Shown: piece by piece, positions 6,874 to 11,935 of the stretch | Numbering within the stretch: the first letter of the stretch is position 1 | How the letters are laid out: every line of letters starts with the position of its first letter | From: Sanchytrium tribonematis | Lineage: Eukaryota > Sanchytriomycota > Sanchytriomycetes > Sanchytriales > Sanchytriaceae | Direction: 5' to 3' | DNA length: 11,935 nucleotides | Assembly (NCBI GenBank): GCA_018985235.1 | Contig: JADGIG010000238.1 | Location: 1-11,935, forward strand | Notes under the pieces: model-generated | What the model was told of the DNA's origin: nothing | Database searches by the model: none | What the model saw: only the letters and a program-made list of their open reading frames with translations | Position numbers and translations under genes: made by a program

Positions 6874-7717
6874 ATTTATTGGGTTTTACAACCAGTACAT
6901 AATCTGGATTACTATCCACTTGGTTCAGTATTTCACATCTCAAGGACTTATTTGTAGACTCATCTGTATAATCTTTAATAAAATATGATGCACTCCAAGA
7001 GCCCGGAAAATGAAATAGAATTTGAAGTCTATTAGAATAATTTTCTATCGAGTAATCCAATTTATAATCGAAATGAAAGTGAGAGGTATCATTCATTTTC
7101 GTAAATTGCAATCCAGTATTTTGATACTCAACACTAAGCCGATTTTGATCATCTATGTTGAATTTGTTTGTAGATTGATATTCTAATCTTTTTTCTGGTA
7201 AATTTATTTCATTATCAAGGTATTTCACGCTGCATATTAAATCAATAACAGGTGGTTTCTTGATACAAACATATGGATCGCGTATTGAAATGGCTAATCT
7301 GACTTGATCGTGTGTTTTAACGAAATAGCCACTATTGCTTTGGGCAAATGCAACTGGATGTTGATGCAACTGGTAGTATAATCTAGACATGACATGACTC
7401 AAGTAAGGATTCCATTCGCAATTTTGATACCACTCAACTTCTCGTGTTGGTTGTAATGTACATTCCTTTGAGCAATAAATTGTTTGGAAGAAACGAGGAT
7501 CCTTACTCTGCCTTATTCTATCCACTTTTTGTCCAACAGCTGCACGGGTGAATGCAGTGGCATCTTTTGGTGAGATGTTGAAGATAGATGCGATTTTAGA
7601 GGCATAATCATTGTGAGATGTGGGAAGGGTATTTGGAAGATTAAATGTAGCTTGACTATGAATTAATTGTTCTTCTGTGATTTGAATTGCTGCAAATGCA
7701 ATTAATTGCAGAATCAT
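6863..7717 (-). CDS. Putative secreted protein of unknown family
   Basis: 284 aa from the ATG at 7717; the codon before it in frame is TTG, not a start here. I do not recognise the family. The N-terminus (MILQLIAFAA) is a short hydrophobic signal-peptide-like stretch resembling that of the DUF2235 proteins. The rest is soluble-looking, with six Cys (YCSKEC, NCEW, VCIKK, ICSV, RCEI), an even number that would allow three disulphides. It has at least three N-glycosylation sequons (NDT, NYS, NKS), consistent with passage through the ER. The C-terminal half looks beta-rich (alternating hydrophobic and polar residues around LQILFHFPG and SWSASYFIKDY). The stop is TAG; its AATAAA lies 9 nt before the stop, inside the coding sequence. 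Export is an inference. Confidence 0.75.
   Translation of the reverse strand: MILQLIAFAAIQITEEQLIHSQATFNLPNTLPTSHNDYASKIASIFNISPKDATAFTRAAVGQKVDRIRQSKDPRFFQTIYCSKECTLQPTREVEWYQNCEWNPYLSHVMSRLYYQLHQHPVAFAQSNSGYFVKTHDQVRLAISIRDPYVCIKKPPVIDLICSVKYLDNEINLPEKRLEYQSTNKFNIDDQNRLSVEYQNTGLQFTKMNDTSHFHFDYKLDYSIENYSNRLQILFHFPGSWSASYFIKDYTDESTNKSLRCEILNQVDSNPDYVLVVKPNKFID
6868..6881. terminator. Palindromic bidirectional poly(A)-type signal CAATAAATTTATTG
   Basis: This perfect 14-bp palindrome carries AATAAA on both strands. The plus copy overlaps the C2 stop TAA (6871-6873). The minus copy lies just inside the end of the convergent secreted-protein gene. It would serve both overlapping transcripts; direct 3'-end data are needed. 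Confidence 0.6.
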
Positions 7718-7863
7718 CAAGGGGAGAATAAAAGTGTCACAGTATCACTAGAGTGGCACAGGATCAAAGAATGACGACATGATTTTGATCTCAGATGCAT
7801 CACAACCTCGAGAATAATCAATTCACCTTTAAAATCAATAAAAAATTCAAGCCACATTCAAAA
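7718..7863. promoter_or_regulatory. Divergent promoter region with paired GTGNCAC sites
   Basis: 146 bp between the secreted protein (7717) and the 7864 gene. Two near-palindromic heptamers, GTGTCAC (7734-7740) and GTGGCAC (7753-7759), have centres 19 bp apart, about two helical turns, as expected for a factor binding one DNA face. CTTTAAAATC and an A-rich run lie 20-40 nt before the 7864 ATG. Confidence 0.35.
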
Positions 7864-8509
7864 ATGTCTGATGTCACGACTTCTAAAAAATTAGATATTG
7901 AATCTCCTAAACAAACACGTCCATTTTTAATGGAATCTGAGACCATTATATGCATGTCATACTGTATGGAACAAGTGAGAGTGAATGTGACGACGGGAGA
8001 TAAGATTATTACACCAAATACTTCTCAAATTCGAAGTATTAATAAATCTGCCAGTGGACATACTATTCAGACTGAATTAAAAGAAGTGGATCGATGGATA
8101 GCATTAACAGATAAGGGTAGATTCTTAGTTTTTGGTAGAAAGACGGGTTCGATGAGCGAAGCAGAAAAAATTCAACTTCAAAAAGAACGTGATGAAGCAG
8201 CCAATAAAAAGAAAAATAGGTTTAAATCTGCAATGGATGAATTAAGAAATAAACAAGTAGATGTTGCACCTGTCGTTCATGCAAAGAATGAAACTGTAAA
8301 AACAATTGATCAACATGTAAATTTGTTTCATGTAGAAAATGGATTTACCAGAATTAGAAATGATTACCGCTATTATGGCAGATCGACACATCGAAATATC
8401 TGATATTAATGACATGCTTCAAGTTGCACGTAAAGAAGAAAAGTACAGATTTAAATACGTGGATGTGGACGATTGGACAAATAGAATCGAAATGAGTGCA
8501 TTTTTGTAA
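7864..8509 (+). CDS. Unrecognised protein with a coiled-coil-like middle; reading frame shifts +1 between 8296 and 8403
   Basis: I prefer the ATG at 7864 (ATTCAAAAATG, like the C2 gene's ATTCAAAATGG) over the upstream in-frame ATG at 7795. The first frame runs to a TGA at 8401-8403. It gives a globular N-terminus (CMEQVRVNV...VDRWIALTDKGRFLVFGRKTG) and a charged helix about res. 97-131 (EKIQLQKERDEAANKKK). The next frame is open from 8336 to TAA at 8507-8509 and clearly looks coding, with PELEMITAIMADRHIEIS and VDVDDW. Its stop overlaps AATAAA like the other genes here, so the true C-terminus is probably in this second frame. Explanations: a phase-0 intron ending in TAG at 8335 (donors at 8296 or 8317), one extra A in the run 8336-8339, a programmed +1 shift, or a separate 56-aa ORF from 8339. 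Family not recognised. Confidence 0.65.
8296..8335 (+). other. Candidate tiny intron (40 nt, or 19 nt from 8317) in the 7864 gene
   Basis: A GTAAA donor at 8296, or GTAAAT at 8317, and the acceptor TAG at 8333-8335 give introns of 40 or 19 nt. Both are phase 0, and both restore the frame to the downstream segment. The 19-nt version is GTAAATTTGTTTCATGTAG. Among the GT donors and AG acceptors I tested here, only the AG at 8335 gives the needed length (1 mod 3). The sequence also translates as an ordinary peptide (HVNLFHVE) in the first frame, so an indel nearby is equally possible. Confidence 0.35.
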
Positions 8510-8526
8510 TAAATCAATGTTTATTA
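8507..8526. terminator. Dyad-symmetric paired poly(A)-type signals TAATAAA-N6-TTTATTA
   Basis: The arms 8507-8513 and 8520-8526 are perfect complements around a 6-nt loop. The stop codon of the plus gene (8507-8509) and that of the minus gene (8526-8524) occupy mirror positions at the outer ends. Each is followed by AATAAA in its own direction. Both genes therefore end within 20 bp. Confidence 0.65.
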
Positions 8527-9309
8527 ATTGAGAATATCAATCTCATCCTCCTCATACAAATCAATCAGTGGATTTGCAGTTGTCGCACAAACAGCATTAT
8601 TGAGAGGAGTCACGGGGATCGGGCAATGATTCATCGTCCCAAACGGTGAAAATCCACCCATAAAACGGATTCTAGGGAATGCTACTGGTACGATAGGTAC
8701 CTGGGGACCACTCTCTTCTGTCTTATTTTTCCTTTTAACAGGTGTCTGGATGGGTATTGACTCCTTCTTCTTTTTACTTTTTGGCTTCTTTTTGACCTCT
8801 GGGGTCTCAATTATTTCATTATAAACATCTATAGGCATATCAAAATCTAGAAATAATGATTCTTCGACCGACGGTGTAGGTGTGTTAGCCATTTCAGCTT
8901 CAACTGCTTTTTTGACTTTTTTGGGTTGCTTCTTCTTTTGAACACCTTTTTTCTTTGCTTCTAGTTTGGCATTCATCTGTTCCTCTAAATTCTGCTCTAC
9001 GCCCTGCATATAATTGTATAAATCACATAATGTTGAATAATCTAAGCATTTTAAATCCAATTCGTCGGAATTACCAACAAATGGGTTCACCATGGCTTTA
9101 ACGATCTCCAATACATCAGGTGCTAGTGGTTCATCCAGCTGCTGTTGCAAATATTGCTCCATATCAACTCGATCCATTGGCATTTGATAGCCAAATCCGA
9201 TGTCTAATCCTTCTTCTACAGGTGCATCGAATGTCCAGTAATCTGCTATGTCATCTGCTTGTTCGTCTTCGTATAAGTTTTGCCAGAAACTGTCATCTAA
9301 CAATTCCAT
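8524..9309 (-). CDS. NET (extraterminal)-domain protein without a bromodomain, probably nuclear
   Basis: 261 aa from ATG at 9309. The N-terminus is acidic and aromatic (MELLDDSFWQNLYEDEQADD). Residues 60-104 match the NET pattern of BET proteins: LAPDVLEIVKAMV, then the acidic DELDLKCLDYSTLCDLYNYM (compare the family's IEIDL-x-x-L-x-x-x-TLWEL-x-x-FV). NET domains bind lysine-containing peptides of chromatin proteins. Two Lys clusters follow (about 118-135 and 172-183), likely nuclear-localisation signals. A low-complexity C-terminus ends in a strongly acidic tail (DLYEEDEIDIL). There is no bromodomain, and the protein is too short for a BET protein. A role in chromatin or transcription is inferred from the domain. 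Its stop overlaps AATAAA (8520-8525), paired with that of the convergent gene 14 bp away. Confidence 0.75.
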   Translation of the reverse strand: MELLDDSFWQNLYEDEQADDIADYWTFDAPVEEGLDIGFGYQMPMDRVDMEQYLQQQLDEPLAPDVLEIVKAMVNPFVGNSDELDLKCLDYSTLCDLYNYMQGVEQNLEEQMNAKLEAKKKGVQKKKQPKKVKKAVEAEMANTPTPSVEESLFLDFDMPIDVYNEIIETPEVKKKPKSKKKKESIPIQTPVKRKNKTEESGPQVPIVPVAFPRIRFMGGFSPFGTMNHCPIPVTPLNNAVCATTANPLIDLYEEDEIDILN

Positions 9310-9852
9310 GGCTGCAAAAAGTGATTGTTACAAGGAACACAAAGGAGGGATTCAGAATCACTTCATTCTGGAGACTGTACGACACTTGATATGGGTTTAT
9401 GGAGTAGATTTATACCTTATAAATGACTGCAGTCTAATTTAGTCTATGTTTTGTGGTCAAATGATGGATTTTGGTCTTTATCTGGCAAAAGATAATGAAA
9501 GTCGGAGATATTCGGAGGTTATCAGTGTTTGATAATAGACATGTGACTGCTATCGAAACCAATTGACGACAGGTTGCTCTGCATTTCATGGTCACACTGC
9601 CCACAGAGAATACGGCCAATGTTTTACAATCGCGTAATTGCGACATCCAAACTTGAAAGAATCTGAAGAAGCCATCTGATTTGCAATTGAAATGTCATTT
9701 AACAAAGTTGCAGAGAATCGGGAATACTAATGATTTGAATTTATTAAACATCTTTTGATTTCATTTCATCCTCTAATTGCTTATCTTTTCATATCCGACA
9801 TGCGCAAAATGCAACTCTGTCAATCCATGTGCAAATATCCCCAGTTGTAACA
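9310..9852. other. Long divergent intergenic region between the NET and GST genes
   Basis: 543 bp. A TATA-like double box on the minus strand (ATTTATAAGGTATAAAT, about 9408-9424) lies roughly 105 nt before the NET start. A CAGAAT-N6-ATTCTG inverted repeat (9353-9370) and a GACTGCAGTC palindrome (9425-9434) are near it. The 9480-9650 stretch seems less AT-rich than other spacers here. It could hold an unrecognised non-coding RNA, but I see no tRNA, snRNA or 5S hallmark. A 70-codon minus ORF there has no protein-like features. Confidence 0.45.
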
Positions 9853-10797
9853 ATGGCGCCAAAAATTACAGAGTGGGCAAGTAAATCTGGCGAGTTTAAA
9901 AGACAGGTGAGCTCATTTCGCAACTGGATCAAACCCAATTCAGAATATCCTCCAGAAATGGATAGATATCAATTAATTATCAGTTATGCCTGTCCATGGG
10001 CCTGTAGAACACTAACTACTCGTGAAATCAAAGGATTACAGCATGTTTTATCAGTCAAAGTCGTTCATTATGAAATGGGAGAAGATGGATGGCGATTTGA
10101 GGCAATTCCAAGTGGCAAATTAGAAAGACCATTCATTAGAGATTATTACTATGCATCTGATCCAAATTATCAAGGCAGATACACGGTACCATTGCTTTAT
10201 GATACTAAAACTGATAAAATAGTCAATAATGAGTCCAGTGAAATCATTAGAATCCTAAACAAAGAATTCAACCAATTTGCAAAACATCCTGAAATTGACT
10301 TGTATCCAAGTGAATTACAATCCAAAATTGATGAAGTCAATGATTGGATATACAATGACATCAACAATGGTGTCTACAAAACAGGATTTGCTACAAAACA
10401 AGATGTCTATGAAACAAATTGCGGCAAATTGTTTCAATCCCTCGATAAAGTAGAATTAATTCTCTCAAAACAACCATTTCTCACTGGTACTCATTTTACA
10501 GAAGCTGATTTACGATTATTTGTCACTACAATCCGATTTGATCCTGTTTATTTTGGTCATTTCAAGTGCAATTTAAAATCCATTAAATTTGATTATCCAA
10601 ACATCTTAAAATGGCAACGACGTATCTACCAATTTGAAAATGTCAAAGATACTGTCAATATGGAGCATATCAAAGGTCATTACTACATGTCACATACTCA
10701 AATTAATCCAAATAAGATTGTTGGATTGAGTAATGGGCCAGATATGTCAGTACCAGTAGAACCATTAACCAGAAATGAATTCGTGACTAAAAAATAA
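9853..10797 (+). CDS. Xi-class glutathione S-transferase (S-glutathionyl-hydroquinone reductase, ECM4/YqjG type)
   Basis: 314 aa from the ATG at 9853 (ACAATGG); the in-frame extension to 9829 begins with GTG and has no ATG. The thioredoxin-fold half has the Xi-class signature SYACPWACRT with catalytic Cys47, then RYTVPLLYD and IVNNESSEIIRILN. The helical half has IDEVNDWIYNDINNGVYKTGF, FLTGTHFTEADLRLFVTTIRFD, the tract VYFGHFKCN, and a C-terminal HIKGHYYMSHTQINP with GP. Length and motif order match full-length members. These enzymes reduce glutathionyl-hydroquinones, releasing the quinol and glutathione disulphide, in detoxification and redox repair, usually in the cytosol. That implies this organism has glutathione or that the substrate is dietary. 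The stop overlaps AATAAA and faces the convergent gene 15 bp away. Confidence 0.95.
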   Translation: MAPKITEWASKSGEFKRQVSSFRNWIKPNSEYPPEMDRYQLIISYACPWACRTLTTREIKGLQHVLSVKVVHYEMGEDGWRFEAIPSGKLERPFIRDYYYASDPNYQGRYTVPLLYDTKTDKIVNNESSEIIRILNKEFNQFAKHPEIDLYPSELQSKIDEVNDWIYNDINNGVYKTGFATKQDVYETNCGKLFQSLDKVELILSKQPFLTGTHFTEADLRLFVTTIRFDPVYFGHFKCNLKSIKFDYPNILKWQRRIYQFENVKDTVNMEHIKGHYYMSHTQINPNKIVGLSNGPDMSVPVEPLTRNEFVTKK

Positions 10798-10817
10798 ATA
10801 TATTGGGATCATTTATT
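10793..10817. terminator. Paired inverted poly(A)-type signals at the GST / 10813 gene junction
   Basis: AATAAAT (10793-10799) and ATTTATT (10811-10817) are complementary around an 11-nt loop. Each overlaps the stop codon of its own gene (10795-10797 on plus, 10815-10813 on minus). Third example of this arrangement in the window. Confidence 0.55.
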
Positions 10818-11556
10818 CTGTAATCATGAATTTTCGATGTTGCAATTCTTTTGGAAACCATTTAATTACGTCTTCATTTCTAAAATACTCAATAAATACA
10901 TCTCTTATTGGATCTGACAATAAATTTAAAAGATTCGGAAGAATCAATTCTTCAATGCCCAAAAATTCCTTCAGCGTTTGGTGAATAATTGCAGGAAATT
11001 TTTTTAAAATAGACTCTGGAATATGGATCATATCATACTTGCTTATTAGGGCATTGGTATGTGCAATTTGTTTCTCTCGAGTATCTGGTCGGTCTACAAA
11101 AAAAGCTACTGCAAAATCAATTAGCAGTTCAGGAATCTTGTCAGGAATTAATGAGGAAACGTGATTAAATAAATTACTCATGACAATTTGATAGACACTA
11201 TTTTGACTGAATTGGCTGCTTACTAGTTGGGTAGCAATAATCACAACTTTACAATGACTATGAAATAACTGTAAAGAGTATTTCTGAATGATTTCATTTC
11301 TAAATTGGGCTAAATAATAGAATGAATTGACCACCCACCCAGGATCTAAAATTATGATTGTTTTGGTTATGAATTCTTTGGGACGTAAAGAAGATTTTAT
11401 GAGTAGATCATGATATTTGTCACGCAGAAATGGAATTTCCATCTCACTGTAAAATTCTGGTAATTTAAGATGCAGCGATTGTATTTGATCCTCTTCCCTA
11501 TCTTCTTTCATTGGGCTTATAATTTTACCAATTGTTGCCCATAATATTATTAACAT
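10813..11556 (-). CDS. Unrecognised protein, possibly secreted or membrane-inserted
   Basis: 247 aa from the ATG at 11556. The frame stays open to an earlier ATG at 11694 (293 aa). I favour 11556 because it opens with a short hydrophobic stretch (MLIILWATIGKIIS) like the other putative signal peptides here. A motif shared with the DUF2235 promoter (11627-11642) would otherwise fall inside coding sequence. If 11694 is used, the added N-terminus is basic and Cys/His-containing (CRNYLCNLC...HVTHIRH), with no canonical zinc-finger spacing. The body alternates charged helices with hydrophobic stretches (TKTIIILDPGWVVNSFYYLAQF, CKVVIIATQL, LLIDFAVAFF). IIILDPGW could be a buried strand-turn of an alpha/beta fold, but this is a guess. 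No family recognised. The stop overlaps AATAAA. Confidence 0.65.
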   Translation of the reverse strand: MLIILWATIGKIISPMKEDREEDQIQSLHLKLPEFYSEMEIPFLRDKYHDLLIKSSLRPKEFITKTIIILDPGWVVNSFYYLAQFRNEIIQKYSLQLFHSHCKVVIIATQLVSSQFSQNSVYQIVMSNLFNHVSSLIPDKIPELLIDFAVAFFVDRPDTREKQIAHTNALISKYDMIHIPESILKKFPAIIHQTLKEFLGIEELILPNLLNLLSDPIRDVFIEYFRNEDVIKWFPKELQHRKFMITE

Positions 11557-11763
11557 TGGGGCAAACCTTGAAATTTTTGTTTTTTTGAGATGACGAATAT
11601 GGGTCACATGTGTGGTCATCTGGCAGAGATTGCAAAGATAATTGCGACATAAAATATTGACAATTTTCGTCAAGGTTTTAATCGACACTCTCATTTACTA
11701 ATTGAATGTTTACTAGAGTCAATACAAACAATATCAGAGGGAATCTCCCTTGAAACTCCAATC
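11557..11763. promoter_or_regulatory. Divergent upstream region of the 10813 gene and the right-edge gene
   Basis: 207 bp (69 bp if the 11694 start is used). It holds the shared 16-bp motif, a short AGGGA-ATC-TCCCT inverted repeat near 11738-11750 and a CCAATC immediately before the ATG at 11764. No ORF beyond the alternative N-terminal extension. Confidence 0.4.
11627..11642. promoter_or_regulatory. Second exact copy of the AGATTGCAAAGATAAT motif
   Basis: Matches 2158-2173 over 16 bp in the same orientation relative to its gene. It is 71-86 nt before the Met at 11556, further than at the DUF2235 gene (28-43 nt), so a position-fixed core element is unlikely. It may be an upstream factor site or chance. 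Confidence 0.3.
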
Positions 11764-11935
11764 ATGTCAAATTTGCAATTTCTCACCATTTCATCTATTG
11801 TATCCATTTTATTACTAAATCACTTGCAATTTTCATTTATATATATATATGTGATACAGTCATGTAAATGGATCTACTATATTCAATTAAATCACCCTGA
11901 ATATCTCCATTTTAAATATTATGAAAAATGGCAAA
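11764..11935 (+). CDS. 5' end of a gene with a hydrophobic N-terminus, cut by the window edge
   Basis: ATG at 11764 opens a frame with no stop through the last base (57 codons). Residues 1-33 are hydrophobic (LTISSIVSILLL, then FSFIYIYVIQS) and read as a signal anchor or membrane segment. A Tyr/Lys/His-rich stretch follows (CKWIYYIQLNHPEYLHFKYY). The IYIYV part is encoded by a short TA dinucleotide run near 11838-11850. The membrane-first layout recalls the RING protein at the left edge, but no domain is visible yet. Function unknown; an open frame of this length could arise by chance, though the composition looks coding. Confidence 0.5.
   Translation, partial: MSNLQFLTISSIVSILLLNHLQFSFIYIYVIQSCKWIYYIQLNHPEYLHFKYYEKWQ

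Noticed and set aside
7795-7863. 23-residue N-terminal extension of the 7864 gene
   Set aside because: Polar low-complexity residues; the ATG at 7864 has the same ATTCAAAA context as the C2 gene. Not fully excluded.
9120-9442. Two plus-strand ORFs overlapping the NET gene start
   Set aside because: They overlap the better-supported minus-strand NET coding sequence and show no protein-like pattern.
9434-9646. Minus-strand 70-codon ORF in the NET/GST spacer
   Set aside because: No recognisable motif or domain, no AATAAA at its stop, and a composition unlike its neighbours; likely chance.
1-11935. tRNA, rRNA, CRISPR arrays, insertion sequences
   Set aside because: No tRNA B-box or paired arms, no rRNA words, no regularly spaced repeats, and no transposase was seen on either strand.
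1-11935. Giant-virus genome fragment
   Set aside because: AT-rich compact genes would fit, but there are no viral hallmark genes, and NET, Xi-GST and tandem secreted paralogues with variable promoters favour a cellular genome.

Overview
The window looks like nuclear DNA of a compact, AT-rich unicellular eukaryote. The gene families are eukaryotic: a RING-H2 finger, a CK1-type kinase, a C2 domain and a NET (bromodomain-associated) domain. Start codons have no Shine-Dalgarno sites. AATAAA poly(A)-type signals overlap stop codons, and CCAAT- and TATA-like motifs lie upstream of several ATGs. Genes are single-exon or nearly so, separated by about 0-550 bp, and alternate in strand. TAA and TAG are both used as stops, so this is not a ciliate-type code that reassigns them. 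I cannot name the lineage; a metamonad or amoeba-like protist is a guess.

Layout. Positions 1-392 (+) hold the 3' part of a membrane-anchored RING-H2 protein. Positions 517-2130 and 2529-4055 (both -) are two tandem paralogues of the DUF2235 / Tle1-like alpha/beta-hydrolase family. Each has a very short putative signal peptide, an apparent Ser-Asp-His triad and a collagen-like Gly-X-Y tail. They share promoter and 3'-flank blocks, and a 22-bp inverted repeat sits at the duplication boundary. Positions 4604-6019 (-) encode a CK1-family kinase with a Pro/Gln/Asn/Tyr-rich tail. It is divergent from a small C2-domain protein (6331-6873, +), whose 3' end overlaps a putative secreted cysteine-containing protein (6863-7717, -). 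Positions 7864-8509 (+) encode an unrecognised protein whose reading frame must shift by +1 near 8296-8400 (tiny intron, frameshift or indel). It converges on a NET-domain protein (8524-9309, -). Positions 9853-10797 (+) encode a Xi-class glutathione transferase (glutathionyl-hydroquinone reductase). It converges on an unrecognised, possibly secreted protein (10813-11556/11694, -). At the right edge a new gene with a hydrophobic N-terminus starts at 11764 and runs off the window.

The genes do not form one pathway. The most distinctive content is (i) the tandem lipase-like DUF2235 proteins with collagen-like tails, which may be secreted effectors or digestive enzymes; (ii) a 3'-end architecture in which convergent genes share dyad-symmetric AATAAA/TTTATT pairs that include or touch both stop codons; (iii) a recurrent very short signal-peptide-like N-terminus; and (iv) the frame discontinuity in the 7864-8509 gene.
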